A program made the position numbers and the translations under genes. A DNA stretch of 64,000 nucleotides from Nonomuraea jabiensis (lineage in GTDB: Bacteria; Actinomycetota; Actinomycetes; Streptosporangiales; Streptosporangiaceae): NCBI RefSeq assembly GCF_014204795.1, contig NZ_JACHMB010000001.1, positions 11,870,501 through 11,934,500 of the forward strand. Reading direction: 5' to 3'. The notes below the pieces were generated by a model. The model saw only the letters and a list, made by a program, of their open reading frames with translations. It ran no database searches and was not told the origin of the DNA. This document shows positions 15,857 through 25,109 of this stretch, in pieces; the stretch's first letter is position 1, and each line of letters starts with the position of its first letter.

Positions 15857-16873
15857 GTGAGATCCAGGGACGGCAGGCCTGCGGTGCTCATGGACGTCGC
15901 CATGCTCGCCGGAGTTTCGGCCATGACCGTGTCGCGCGTGCTCAACGCGCCGGATCGGGTGCGGGCCGAGACCAGGGCGCGCGTGCTCGCCGCCGTGCAG
16001 GAGCTCGACTACCGGCCCAACCAGGCCGCGCGCCAGCTCGTCACCGGGCGGTCCGGCGTGCTCGGGGTGGTGAGCATCGACACCACCCTGTACGGGCCCG
16101 CCTCCACGCTCTACTGCATCGAGCAGGCCGCCAGGAACGCCGGGTTCAACGTGAGCATCGCCAGCCTGCCCTCGCTCACCCGCAGGTCGATGGAGGAGGG
16201 CGTCGAGCGGCTGCGCGACCAGGCCGTGGACGGGGTGATCATCGTCGCGCCGCACGAGTCGGCCGCCGACGGGCTGCGGCACCTGCCGGCCGAGATGCCC
16301 GTGGTCGCGGTCGACGCCGGCGACGACATCCCCGTGCCCGTGGCCAAGGTGGACCAGCGTACGGGCGCCGCCAGAGCCACCCGGCACCTGCTCAGCCTCG
16401 GCCATCACACGGTGTGGCACGTGGCGGGGCCGGCCGACTGGCTCGACGCGAACGGGCGCATCGAGGGGTGGCGGGGCGTGCTGGAGTCCGCCGACCGGCC
16501 GGTGCCCGAGGTGCTGCGTGGCGACTGGAGCTCACGCTCCGGCTACCAGCTCGGGCAGGAGCTGGCCCGGGATCCCGAGGTCACCGCCGTGTTCGCGGCC
16601 AACGACCAGATGGCGCTCGGCGTGCTGCGCGCCCTGCGTGAGGCGGGGCGGCGGGTGCCGGAGGACGTGAGCGTGACCGGGTTCGACGACATCCCCGAGT
16701 CGGCCTACTTCTGGCCGCCGCTGACGACCGTACGCCAGGACTTCGGCGAGGTGGGCAGGCACGCCTTCCACCTGCTGCTGGACCGGATGGCGGGGGCGTC
16801 GGTCGACGCGCGGCGGCTGGTCGAGCCGGAGCTGGTCGTGCGGGAGAGCACCGCCCCGGCCCCGGAGGAGTAG
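15857..16873 (+). CDS. LacI-family regulator (arabinoside locus)
   Basis: 338 residues: N-terminal HTH VAMLAGVSAMTVSRVLNAP with hinge NQAARQLVTGRSG, then a periplasmic-binding-type effector domain ending in GFDDIPESAYFWPPLTTVRQ. GTG 15857 starts the conserved part. It faces the convergent GH51 gene, and identical operators lie at its own promoter and in the GH51/transporter intergenic region. It is therefore the likely local repressor, released by an arabinose-type sugar. The ligand is inferred from the neighbours only. Confidence 0.9.
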   Translation: MRSRDGRPAVLMDVAMLAGVSAMTVSRVLNAPDRVRAETRARVLAAVQELDYRPNQAARQLVTGRSGVLGVVSIDTTLYGPASTLYCIEQAARNAGFNVSIASLPSLTRRSMEEGVERLRDQAVDGVIIVAPHESAADGLRHLPAEMPVVAVDAGDDIPVPVAKVDQRTGAARATRHLLSLGHHTVWHVAGPADWLDANGRIEGWRGVLESADRPVPEVLRGDWSSRSGYQLGQELARDPEVTAVFAANDQMALGVLRALREAGRRVPEDVSVTGFDDIPESAYFWPPLTTVRQDFGEVGRHAFHLLLDRMAGASVDARRLVEPELVVRESTAPAPEE

Positions 16874-16916
16874 AGCCGGTGAGGGGCCGAGCGTGGGCGG
16901 TCTGTCCTGGGTGGGG

Positions 16917-18413
16917 TTATGGGCGGGCCAGGCGGATCACGTTCCAGGAGACCGGCGGCAGGAGCACGCGGGCCGGGTCCTGCTCCACGTCCGGTTTGGC
17001 CCGGGGCGCGATCCGGTCCGGGTCGTCGGCCGTGTTGCGGGCGTAGACGTCCGCGTCCGTCAGGGTCGTGGCCTCGACGATGCGGGCGCCGCCGAGCGCC
17101 CGGGTGTCGATCTCCAGGGAGAGCGGCCCGTCGGTCGAGCGGTTGACGGCGAACAGCGTCGTGCCCTCCTCCGAGTGCGTGGCCACCGCGTGCAGCAGCG
17201 GCACCTCGCCGAACTGCGCCGTCTCGTACGAGGGCGACACCGGCTCCACCCGCAGCACGTCACCGGCCGCGAGCCGGGACGCCTGCGCGAACGGGTGGAA
17301 GGTGGTCTGGCGCCACGCCCGCCCGCCGGGCTCGGTCACGATGGGCGCGATGACGTTGACGAGCTGGGCCAGCGACGCGGCCGTGACCCGGTCGCTGTTG
17401 CGCAGCAGGGTGATCAGCAGGCCGCCGAAGGCGACGGCGTCGGCCAGGTGGTAGTGGTCCTCCAGCAGGCGCGGCGCGACCGGCCAGTCGGCGGGCGGCG
17501 CGGCGTTCTGGAAGCGCGACAGGTACCAGACGTTCCACTCGTCGAAGGAGATGTCGATCCGCTTGCGCGACTTCAGCCGGGCGCCGACGGAGTCGGCGGT
17601 GGCCACGACGGAGCGGATGAAGTACTCCATGTCGGTCGAGCAGGCCAGGAAGCTGCCCAGGTCGCCGTCCTTCTCCTCGTAGTACGCGTGGCAGGAGATG
17701 TAGTCGACCACATCGTACGCCTCCTCCAGCACCGTGGCCTCCCACGCGCCGAAGGTGGGCATGCTGGAGCTGGAGCTGCCGCAGGCGACCAGCTCCAGGG
17801 ACGGGTCCACCATGCGCATGGCGCGGGCGGTCTCGGCGGCCAGCCGGCCGTACTCGTGGGCGGTCTTGTGCCCGGTCTGCCAGGGGCCGTCCATCTCGTT
17901 GCCCAGGCACCACATCCTGATCCCGTGCGGCTCCTTGGAGCCGTTGGCGATGCGCTGGTCGGACAGCGCGGTGCCGGACGGGTGGTTGCAGTACTCCAGC
18001 AGGTCGAGGGCCGCCTCGATGCCGCGGGTGCCGAGGTTGAGGGCCATCATGGGCTCGGCGCCGGCCTTACGGCACCAGCGGACGAACTCGTCCACGCCGA
18101 CCTCGTTCGTCTCGGTGCTGTGCCAGGCCAGGTCCAGCCGGCGCGGGCGCTGGTCGACGGGGCCGACGCCGTCCTCCCAGCGGTAGCCGGAGACGAAGTT
18201 GCCGCCCGGGTAGCGGACCGTGGACACCCCCAGCTCCCTGGTCAGGTCCAGCACGTCGCCGCGGAAGCCGTCCTCGTCGGCCGACGGGTGGCCCGGCTCG
18301 TAGATGCCGGTGTAGACGCAGCGCCCGAGGTGTTCGACGAACGTGCCGAAGGTGCGCCGCCGGACCGGGGCGACCTTGAACGCGGGATCGAGCGTGAGTT
18401 TGGCCTGGTGCAC
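16917..18413 (-). CDS. GH51 alpha-L-arabinofuranosidase
   Basis: Retaining glycoside hydrolase that releases terminal arabinofuranose from arabinans or arabinoxylan pieces. 498 residues with a (beta/alpha)8 barrel: early motif FGTFVEHLGRCVYTGIYEPG, acid/base Glu in CLGNEMDGPW (residue 173) and nucleophile Glu in SFDEWNVWY (residue 292), then a beta-sandwich C-terminus. No signal peptide, so it is cytoplasmic and acts on imported oligosaccharides. GTG 18413 has AGGAGA upstream; the open frame beyond it crosses the operator and is not coding. Divergent from the transporter genes. Confidence 0.93.
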   Translation of the reverse strand: MHQAKLTLDPAFKVAPVRRRTFGTFVEHLGRCVYTGIYEPGHPSADEDGFRGDVLDLTRELGVSTVRYPGGNFVSGYRWEDGVGPVDQRPRRLDLAWHSTETNEVGVDEFVRWCRKAGAEPMMALNLGTRGIEAALDLLEYCNHPSGTALSDQRIANGSKEPHGIRMWCLGNEMDGPWQTGHKTAHEYGRLAAETARAMRMVDPSLELVACGSSSSSMPTFGAWEATVLEEAYDVVDYISCHAYYEEKDGDLGSFLACSTDMEYFIRSVVATADSVGARLKSRKRIDISFDEWNVWYLSRFQNAAPPADWPVAPRLLEDHYHLADAVAFGGLLITLLRNSDRVTAASLAQLVNVIAPIVTEPGGRAWRQTTFHPFAQASRLAAGDVLRVEPVSPSYETAQFGEVPLLHAVATHSEEGTTLFAVNRSTDGPLSLEIDTRALGGARIVEATTLTDADVYARNTADDPDRIAPRAKPDVEQDPARVLLPPVSWNVIRLARP

Positions 18414-18453
18414 GGAGAGATCTCCTGGTTTCGCGGGCGTTACGTGATCCGCA

Positions 18454-18549
18454 TTGTTAGCGATAACAAGGAGGCCGGTCAAGAGGTGCGCGCCCAGGTG
18501 GGACTGGTGGAGGAGGGGGGTTGACACGCACCTTGTTACCGCTAACACT
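18454..18549. promoter_or_regulatory. Divergent promoter with two LacI operators
   Basis: A perfect palindrome TTGTTAGCGATAACAA (18454-18469) lies 40 bp before the GH51 start. TGTTACCGCTAACA (18534-18547) lies in the transporter promoter, inside the 17-bp spacer between TTGACA (-35, 18521-18526) and AACACT (-10, 18544-18549). Binding there would block RNA polymerase directly. Confidence 0.75.
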
Positions 18550-18619
18550 CGGGTAACCCCAACGAAACAAACGGCCCCCGACCTCAGCGGAAAGCGACAG
18601 CTCGCAGGAAGAGGCCACC

Positions 18620-19954
18620 GTGCAAGATCCCCCTCCCATCTCCCGCCGCCTGCTCCTCGGAGGCAGCCTCGCGCTCGCCGGCGCCGCCGCCACCGGATGC
18701 GCCATCCCCGTCGGGCTCGGCTCGTCCCAGACCCGCGTCAAGTACTGGCACTTCCTCGGCGCCAGTGACGGGATCATCATGAACAAGATGGTCCAGGCGT
18801 TCGCCAAGGACAACCCGGACATCTTCGTCGAGGAGAACGTGCTCTCCTGGGGAGAGCCGTACTACACGAAGATCGCGATGGCCGGCTCCGGCGGCCGCTC
18901 CCCCGACCTGGCCACCTTCCACCTGGCCCGGCTGGCCGGGATCGGCGCGGGGCAGATCCTCGACCCCATCAACGTGAAGCTGCTGGAGGAGGCCGGCCTG
19001 CGGGCCGCCGACTTCAGCCCGCCCATCTGGGAGCGTGCCCACCTCGACGGGGTGCTGTATGCAATCCCGTTCGACGCCCACCCGATGGTGCAGTACTACA
19101 ACACCGACATCTGCGGGAAGGCCGGGCTGCTCGGCCCCGACGGAAAGCTCAAGCCCACGACGGGCGTGGACGAGCTGGTCGCGGCGCTCAACAAGGCCAA
19201 GGAGGTGATGGGCGGCAAGCCCCCGCTGGCCTACGACGCGCTCGGCATCGGCACCGTGGGCCCCTGGCGCGTGTGGTACTCGCTCTACCCGCAGAGCGGC
19301 GGCACGCTGCTGTCGGACGACGGCACCAAGATCGCCATCGACGACGCCAAGGCGCTCGAGGTGCTGCGGTTCATGCGCCGGCTCGGGGAGGAGGGGCTGT
19401 GCGACCGCCGCACCGACTACGGGGCTTCGGTGGCCAACTTCACCAACGGCCAGGCCGCGTTCCTGTGGAACGGCGACTGGGAGACCACCGGGCTCAAGGA
19501 GCGCAAGACGCCGTTCAGCATGACCCGGTTCCCCAACGTGTTCGGCTCGGGGGCGGCGCAGGCCGACTGCCACTCGTTCGTGCTGCCGCACCAGCGCAAC
19601 CGCGATCCCGAGGTGGAGCGGGCCACGTACCGGTTCATCGCCTACCTGGTCAAGAACAGCGCGGACTGGGCGGTCGCCGGGCACGTGCCCGCCTACCTGC
19701 CGGCGCTGGAGGAGCCCGAGTACCTGGCCCTCCAGCCGCAGTCGGAGTACCGCTCCGTCATCACGGACGTCGCGCTCGACCCGCAGGTGTGGTTCACCGG
19801 GTCGGCGTCGCGGCTGTGGCTCGAGTTCGGGCAGGCGTTCTCACCGGTGATCACCGGGGACCGCACGCCGGAGGAGGGCCTGGCCACGGCCAAGGCGGCG
19901 CTCGACCGGCTGCTGTCCGCCCCGAACCCCTTCCCCGCCGAGGAGCGCCAATGA
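18620..19954 (+). CDS. Sugar ABC transporter substrate-binding lipoprotein
   Basis: 444 residues. The N-terminus SRRLLLGGSLALAGAAATGC is a twin-arginine-like signal with a lipobox (ATGC), so it is a membrane-anchored extracellular binding protein. The mature part has the family-1 solute-binding fold (YWHFLGASDG; AFLWNGDWETTGL). It starts at GTG 18620 with AGGAAGAGG upstream. First gene of a three-gene transport operon with the permeases at 19989 and 20909; the ATPase is not here and is probably a shared MsiK-type protein. Likely imports arabino-oligosaccharides, by context. Confidence 0.9.
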   Translation: MQDPPPISRRLLLGGSLALAGAAATGCAIPVGLGSSQTRVKYWHFLGASDGIIMNKMVQAFAKDNPDIFVEENVLSWGEPYYTKIAMAGSGGRSPDLATFHLARLAGIGAGQILDPINVKLLEEAGLRAADFSPPIWERAHLDGVLYAIPFDAHPMVQYYNTDICGKAGLLGPDGKLKPTTGVDELVAALNKAKEVMGGKPPLAYDALGIGTVGPWRVWYSLYPQSGGTLLSDDGTKIAIDDAKALEVLRFMRRLGEEGLCDRRTDYGASVANFTNGQAAFLWNGDWETTGLKERKTPFSMTRFPNVFGSGAAQADCHSFVLPHQRNRDPEVERATYRFIAYLVKNSADWAVAGHVPAYLPALEEPEYLALQPQSEYRSVITDVALDPQVWFTGSASRLWLEFGQAFSPVITGDRTPEEGLATAKAALDRLLSAPNPFPAEERQ

Positions 19955-19988
19955 CCGGGCTCGTCGAGGTCATCAACGAGGAGGGCGC

Positions 19989-20912
19989 ATGACCACCACC
20001 GTCGCGGCCCCCGCCACCGCCGCCCCCGTCGCCCCCGTCGCGAAGGTCCGGCGCGGCTGGACGCAGCACGGGCTGCTGTTCGTGGCGCCGTTCCTGCTGA
20101 TCTACCTCGCCTTCCTGGTCTGGCCGACAGTGCTCGGCTTCCGGATGAGCCTGTCGAGCGTGAACATCGCGGGCGGCAACAACCACCTGGTCGGGTTCGC
20201 CAACTACGCCGAGGCGTTCGCCGACCCGCGCATGTGGCGCTCGCTGTGGAACACGCTGGTGTTCACCGTGCTGAGCACGGTCCCGCTGGTGCTGCTCGGC
20301 CTCGGGTTCGCGCTGCTGGTGCACCATCTGCGGTTCGTGCAGTGGCTGTGGCGGCTGTCGTTCTTCGGGCCGTTCCTGCTGCCGTCCGCCGTCGTGTCGC
20401 TGCTGTGGCTGCAGATGATCTACCCGCCCGACTACGGCCTGATCAACGGCACGCTCGGCACCAAGACCCTGTGGCTGGCCGACCCGTCGGTCGCCATGTG
20501 GTCGATGGTGCTGACCACGGTCTGGTGGACGGTCGGCTTCAACTTCCTGCTCTACCTGGCCGCGCTGCAGTCGATCCCGCAGCACCTGTACGAGGCCGCC
20601 GCCATCGACGGCGCCTCCTCCTGGGACAAGCTGCGTTCGATCACCCTGCCGCTGCTCGGCCGCACGACCGCGCTCATCGTGGTGCTGCAGCTGCTGGCGT
20701 CGCTGAAGGTGTTCGACCAGATCTACCTGATGACCGCCGGCGGGCCGCAGGACTCCACCAGGCCGATCATCGAGTACGCCTACGACGTCGGCTTCACCGG
20801 CTACCGCACCGGCTACGCCTCGGCCGTCTCGTACATCCTGTTCGTCCTGATCGTCATCGTCTCCCTGGCGCAGCTGCGGCTGTTCCGCAAGCGGGCGGAG
20901 GTCTCGTCATGA
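19989..20912 (+). CDS. Sugar ABC permease (MalF type)
   Basis: 307 residues, six predicted membrane segments, and the EAA loop YEAAAIDGASSWDKLRSITL that docks the ATPase. GAGGAGGG lies just before ATG 19989. It follows the binding-protein gene by 34 bp, and its stop overlaps the next start (ATGA). Confidence 0.92.
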   Translation: MTTTVAAPATAAPVAPVAKVRRGWTQHGLLFVAPFLLIYLAFLVWPTVLGFRMSLSSVNIAGGNNHLVGFANYAEAFADPRMWRSLWNTLVFTVLSTVPLVLLGLGFALLVHHLRFVQWLWRLSFFGPFLLPSAVVSLLWLQMIYPPDYGLINGTLGTKTLWLADPSVAMWSMVLTTVWWTVGFNFLLYLAALQSIPQHLYEAAAIDGASSWDKLRSITLPLLGRTTALIVVLQLLASLKVFDQIYLMTAGGPQDSTRPIIEYAYDVGFTGYRTGYASAVSYILFVLIVIVSLAQLRLFRKRAEVSS

Positions 20913-21742
20913 CCAAGCGGTTCAGCTTCAGCCAGCTCGTCCTGCTGGTGGTCGCCCTGGCTCTGGCGGCCGTCTGGCTCGCGCCCATCGCCTGGGCGAT
21001 CGCCACCTCGCTCAAGCCGGAGACCGAGACCACGAAGGTCCCGCTGCAGTGGTTCGGCAGCGAGATCACGCTGGACTCCTACCGGCTGGTCCTGGGCACC
21101 GGCGGCATCGTCAAGTGGGCGATCAACTCGACCGTCACCACGGTGATCGTCACGTTCCTGACCGTGCTGTTCTCGGCGATGGCGGCCTACGGGTTCGCGC
21201 GCACGCAGTTCAGGGGGCAGCGGGCGCTGCTGGCGCTGGTCCTGGCCGGGATCATGGTGCCGCCGCACGTGCTGATCGCGCCGCTGTTCGCGGAGATGGT
21301 GGCGCTCGGGCTGGTCGACACCTGGTGGGCGATCATCCTGCCGCAGGTGGCGGCGCCGCTGATCGTGTACGTGCTGTTCAAGTTCTTCCAGGACGTGCCG
21401 CCGGAACTGGAGCAGGCGGCCTTCGTGGACGGGGCCGGGCGGTGGCGGGTGTTCTTCACGATCGTGCTGCCGCTGTCGCGTCCGGTGCTGGCCGCCGTGT
21501 CGATCTTCACGTTCATCACGACCTGGAACAACTTCCTCTGGCCGTTCCTGGTCTCCACCGACCCGAACACGATGACGCTGCCCGTCGGGCTGGCCAACGT
21601 GGTGCAGGGGACGTTCGGGCTGCGGTACGCGCAGATCATGGCCTCGGTCGTGCTGGCCGGGCTGCCGCTGCTGGTGGTGTTCGTGCTCTTCCAGCGGCAG
21701 ATCGTCCGCGGCGTCGCCCATACGGGCCTGGCCGGTCAGTGA
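20909..21742 (+). CDS. Sugar ABC permease (MalG type)
   Basis: 277 residues with a first membrane segment at about 10-32, five more helices, and the EAA loop EQAAFVDGAGRWRVFFTIVL. The ATG at 20909 overlaps the stop of the preceding permease. Partner of the MalF-type subunit. Its last 7 bases overlap the convergent HEAT-repeat gene. Confidence 0.92.
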   Translation: MTKRFSFSQLVLLVVALALAAVWLAPIAWAIATSLKPETETTKVPLQWFGSEITLDSYRLVLGTGGIVKWAINSTVTTVIVTFLTVLFSAMAAYGFARTQFRGQRALLALVLAGIMVPPHVLIAPLFAEMVALGLVDTWWAIILPQVAAPLIVYVLFKFFQDVPPELEQAAFVDGAGRWRVFFTIVLPLSRPVLAAVSIFTFITTWNNFLWPFLVSTDPNTMTLPVGLANVVQGTFGLRYAQIMASVVLAGLPLLVVFVLFQRQIVRGVAHTGLAGQ

Positions 21743-22890
21743 TCCCGCAGGTGCTCCCGCAGGGCGTCCCGGTCGTCCGGGACACCGTGGGCGCGCAGGA
21801 CCTCCTGGAGGTTGATCCAGCTCCACGCGTCGTCGCTCAGCTCGGCGATGGCCGTGAGGGCGGCCCGCCGTAGCTCCGGCGCGTCCTCGACGGTCTCCAG
21901 GAGGTCGCCCGCGATCGGGAAGGCGTCCATGGGCTTGGCGGCCGCCAGGCGGGCGATGAGTGCCCGGGCTCTGGCGGGCGCCTCCCCGGGCAGGCGTCGC
22001 TTGCTGACGCGGGCGGCCAGCGTGGCCAGGTCGCCCTCGGCGTACGGGAGCGGGGTGTCGCCGGTGGCGGTGAGCAGCCTGACGACGGCGTCGCGGGCCC
22101 GCGGGGGCGCGTCCTCGCCGTGCAGGTTGACCAGCGCCAGCGCGGCGGCGTCGCGTACGAGGCCGTCGGCGTGGCCGAGTCCGGTCTCGATCGCCCCAGT
22201 CGGCCAGGGCAGCAGGGAGAGCGCGAACATCGCCGTCGCGACCGTGACCGGGTCGGCGTCGGCCTCGGCGAGGCCGGCGAGCGCGGGCCCGGCGGTCTCC
22301 GCCTCCTCCGGGAACCAGCTCACGAGGTACGCCGCGGCCGTCCTGACGTGCGGATCCGCGTCGGCCAGGAGGGCGATCGGCAGGTGCTCCCTGACGGCGT
22401 CGTAGGAGGCCAGCATGGCGGCGTCGAACATGCGCTCCAGCTTGTGGTCGTACGTCCGGCGGACGTAGGCCCGGTCCCTGCGGACGGCGTCGTTCGGCGC
22501 CTCGTCGACCCACTGCTCGAGGTGGGCGTCGGCCTCCTCCTTGCTCCTGGACTGCACGCCCGCGCTCTCCTCGCGCCAGCGCGCGATGCCGACGCCTTCC
22601 GGCAGGTGGCTCTCCTCGTAGCCGAGGGCCAGGGAGGCGAGCAGATAGAGGATCAGCTCGCGGTCGGGCGTGGCCGGGTCGGCGGCCAGGCGGGCCAGGA
22701 ACGGCACCGCGTGCGGGGTGGCCGGGAAGCGGGTGCCCTGGTGGAAGATGTTGGCGTAGAGCGCCGACATGGCTTTCTGGCGCTCGTCCTCGTCGGCGGA
22801 CGCGAGCGCCCGGATCTGGCCGGGCACGTCCGTGGCCCGTCCGTAGGCGTGTTTCAGCTTGCCCCAGGAAACGCGATCGAGATCGTCCAC
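21736..22890 (-). CDS. HEAT-repeat-like protein, function unknown
   Basis: 384 residues made of repeated helical pairs with the HEAT-like pattern of Ala/Leu helices and D-A-V-R or P-V-T-V turns (ADADPHVRTAAAYLVSWFPE; ADADPVTVATAMFALSLLPW; GLVRDAAALALVNLHGEDAP). Such solenoids bind other proteins. No signal peptide or catalytic motif. Start GTG 22890, divergent from the sulfotransferase gene. No functional partner is visible. Confidence 0.75.
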   Translation of the reverse strand: MDDLDRVSWGKLKHAYGRATDVPGQIRALASADEDERQKAMSALYANIFHQGTRFPATPHAVPFLARLAADPATPDRELILYLLASLALGYEESHLPEGVGIARWREESAGVQSRSKEEADAHLEQWVDEAPNDAVRRDRAYVRRTYDHKLERMFDAAMLASYDAVREHLPIALLADADPHVRTAAAYLVSWFPEEAETAGPALAGLAEADADPVTVATAMFALSLLPWPTGAIETGLGHADGLVRDAAALALVNLHGEDAPPRARDAVVRLLTATGDTPLPYAEGDLATLAARVSKRRLPGEAPARARALIARLAAAKPMDAFPIAGDLLETVEDAPELRRAALTAIAELSDDAWSWINLQEVLRAHGVPDDRDALREHLRDH

Positions 22891-22979
22891 CCGCGCGAGC
22901 GTATCGGCAGATATGGGATTTTGTCCGCCGTTTACCGTTGCCAGGGAATTGCCAGGAACGATGGGTAGTCTGCCTCGGC

Positions 22980-23825
22980 ATGAACTGGCAGCGCAAAATG
23001 AACAAAGCGCTGGTCAGGTTCACCGGATTCCAGATCGAACGTGTAGGAAAAGCGGCTCCTCCCCAGCCCGTTCCCGAGATCAGACCGCCCGCGGATCCGG
23101 CGACCGACCGGCTGCTCGACTCCCCCGTGTTCCTCCTGTCCCCCGTGCGATCCGGTTCGACGCTCCTGCGCGCGATTCTGAACGCCCACTCCGCCCTGCA
23201 CGCCCCTCATGAGCTGCACGTACGCCGCCTGCGCGTGCAGTTCGACACGAACCTGGCGGCCAAGGCGATGGCGGCCCTCGGCCACAACCAGGCCGATCTG
23301 GAGCATCTGCTGTGGGACCGCGTCCTGCACCGGGAGCTGGTACGCAGCGGCAAACGGTTCATCGTGGACAAGACCCCCGCGAACGCCTTCGCCTACCAGC
23401 GCATCGCCGCCTGCTGGCCCGACGCGCGCTTCGTCTTCCTGCTCCGCCACCCCGCCTCGATCGCCGCGTCCTGGCACGAGGCCAGCCCCGACAAGCGCAC
23501 GCCCGAGGAGGCCGCGCTGGACGCGCTGCGGTACATGAAGGCCGTGCAGCGGGCCAGGTCAGCCCTGCCGGGCCTGACCGTCAGGTACGAGGAGCTGAGC
23601 GCCGATCCGGAGAAGGCGACCCGCGAGATCTGCGAGTTCCTGGACCTGGAGTGGGAGCCGGAAATGCTCTCCTACGGGCAGCAGACCGTCCTGGAGAAGG
23701 GCCTCGGCGACTGGCGCGACAAGATCCGCTCCGGCGCCGTGCAGCCCGCGCGGGAGCTCCCCTCCGCGGACCAGGTCCCGGACGTGCTGAAACCCATGTG
23801 CCGGACCTGGGGGTACCTCACGTGA
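22980..23825 (+). CDS. PAPS-dependent sulfotransferase family protein
   Basis: 281 residues. The 5'-phosphosulfate loop is FLLSPVRSGSTLLRAILNAH and the 3'-phosphate site is RFVFLLRHPASIAASW; further on come LTVRYEEL and the C-terminal GLGDWRDKI motif. It transfers sulfate from PAPS to a carbohydrate or other small acceptor. TAGTCT eight bases before ATG 22980 suggests a leaderless transcript. Its stop overlaps the start of the glycosyltransferase gene, so the two probably modify the same glycan. Confidence 0.85.
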   Translation: MNWQRKMNKALVRFTGFQIERVGKAAPPQPVPEIRPPADPATDRLLDSPVFLLSPVRSGSTLLRAILNAHSALHAPHELHVRRLRVQFDTNLAAKAMAALGHNQADLEHLLWDRVLHRELVRSGKRFIVDKTPANAFAYQRIAACWPDARFVFLLRHPASIAASWHEASPDKRTPEEAALDALRYMKAVQRARSALPGLTVRYEELSADPEKATREICEFLDLEWEPEMLSYGQQTVLEKGLGDWRDKIRSGAVQPARELPSADQVPDVLKPMCRTWGYLT

Positions 23826-25012
23826 AGATCCGCTATCTCATGCTGCACGCGTACGGCATGGGCGGCACCATCCGCACCGTCGTCAACCAGGCCAACGCGA
23901 TGGCCGCCGCGGGCCACGACGTCGAGCTGGTCAGCCTGGTGCGGCGGCGCGACACCCCCCAGTTCGCGCTCGACCCGCGGATCGGGATCACCACGCTGGT
24001 GGACCAGCGCGGCGGCAGGGTGCCGGACTCGTTCGGGCGCAGGGCCTGGCGCAGGGTACGCGGCAAGATCGTGCCGAGGGGCGAGTTCGCGGCCGACTAC
24101 TTCACCGAGCGGGTGGAGTGGGCGGCGATGGAGTATGTCGCCAACCTGCGCGGCGGCATCCTCGTGACCACCAGGCCCGCCCTGAACCTGATCGCCGCCC
24201 GCCGCGCCGCCAAGGACGTCGTCAAGGTCGCCCAGGAGCACATGAACCTGTCGGCGTACCCCGACACCATCCGCAGGGAGATCGCCCGCCACTACGGCCG
24301 GTTCGACGCGGTCACCGTGCTGACGCGCACCAATCGTCTCGAGTACCAGCGCCTGCTGCCCTCGACCCCCATCGTGCAGATCCCGAACGCGGTCCATCAG
24401 ACCGACCCGGAACGTTCCCGGCAGGTCAATCCCGTCGTGGTCGCGGCCGGTCGGCTGGTGCCGCAGAAGGGGTTCGACCTGCTCATCCCGGCCTTCGCGC
24501 AGGTGGTGCGGGAGCATCCGGAATGGCGGTTGCGCATCTTCGGCACGGGGCCGCGCAAGACCCAGCTGCAGGGGCTCATCGACGGGTTCGGGCTGGGCGA
24601 GCACGTGTCGCTGGCCGGGCGCACCGACCGGCTGGACAAGGAGCTGGCGGAGTCCTCCGTGTACGCGCTGAGCTCCCGGTTCGAGGGCCTGCCGATGGTG
24701 ATGATCGAGGCCATGACACACGCGCTGCCCGTGGTCGCCTTCGACTGCCCGACCGGGCCCCGGGACGTGCTGACGGACGGGGTGGACGGCGTGCTCGTGC
24801 CGCCCCGGGACGTGGACGCCCTCGCCGCCGCGCTGAGCCGGGTCATGGGTGACCGGGAGCTGCGGGTGCGGATGGGAAAGGCGGCGTACCAAGCGTCGCG
24901 TGCTTACGCGCCTGAATTGGTGATGCCAATGTGGGAGGATTTGTTCTCGGAGTTGCTGGCGGGTGAGCGCGTGGCCGACAACTTCTGGACTTCCGGAAAA
25001 AGATTTACCTGA
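23822..25012 (+). CDS. GT4 family glycosyltransferase
   Basis: 396 residues with a GT-B fold. N-terminal MLHAYGMGGTIRTVVNQANA is the Gly-rich acceptor-side loop. The donor-side half has VVAAGRLVPQKGFDLLIPAF and the EX7E-type motif RFEGLPMVMIEAMTHALPVV that binds the nucleotide sugar. GTG 23822 overlaps the sulfotransferase stop (GTGA). Likely part of making a sulfated cell-surface glycan or glycolipid, inferred from pairing. No membrane segment. Confidence 0.9.
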   Translation: MKIRYLMLHAYGMGGTIRTVVNQANAMAAAGHDVELVSLVRRRDTPQFALDPRIGITTLVDQRGGRVPDSFGRRAWRRVRGKIVPRGEFAADYFTERVEWAAMEYVANLRGGILVTTRPALNLIAARRAAKDVVKVAQEHMNLSAYPDTIRREIARHYGRFDAVTVLTRTNRLEYQRLLPSTPIVQIPNAVHQTDPERSRQVNPVVVAAGRLVPQKGFDLLIPAFAQVVREHPEWRLRIFGTGPRKTQLQGLIDGFGLGEHVSLAGRTDRLDKELAESSVYALSSRFEGLPMVMIEAMTHALPVVAFDCPTGPRDVLTDGVDGVLVPPRDVDALAAALSRVMGDRELRVRMGKAAYQASRAYAPELVMPMWEDLFSELLAGERVADNFWTSGKRFT

Positions 25013-25040
25013 CCGATTCCTTCGGCGTAGCCGAGCTTTC

Positions 25041-25096
25041 CGCGCCCTTTGTCACGAAATGTCGCCCATTTCGGCAAAAGCAGCTCAAAGGGCGCG
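25041..25096 (+). promoter_or_regulatory. Nested stem-loop in the D,D-carboxypeptidase leader
   Basis: CGCGCCCTTTG (25041-25051) pairs perfectly with CAAAGGGCGCG (25086-25096), and inside it CGAAAT pairs with ATTTCG around GTCGCCC. It ends 13 bases before the ATG at 25110, so it could control translation or end the upstream transcript. It matches no riboswitch class I know. Confidence 0.5.
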
Positions 25097-25109
25097 GCAA
25101 TCTGGAGCG

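Noticed and set aside
19951..19992. 13-codon ORF between binding protein and permease genes
   Set aside because: Overlaps both neighbours and probably only reflects translational coupling; no evidence of a product.
25041..25109. ydaO-type (c-di-AMP) riboswitch before the carboxypeptidase gene
   Set aside because: The leader is too short and lacks the conserved core of that class; listed only as an unassigned hairpin.
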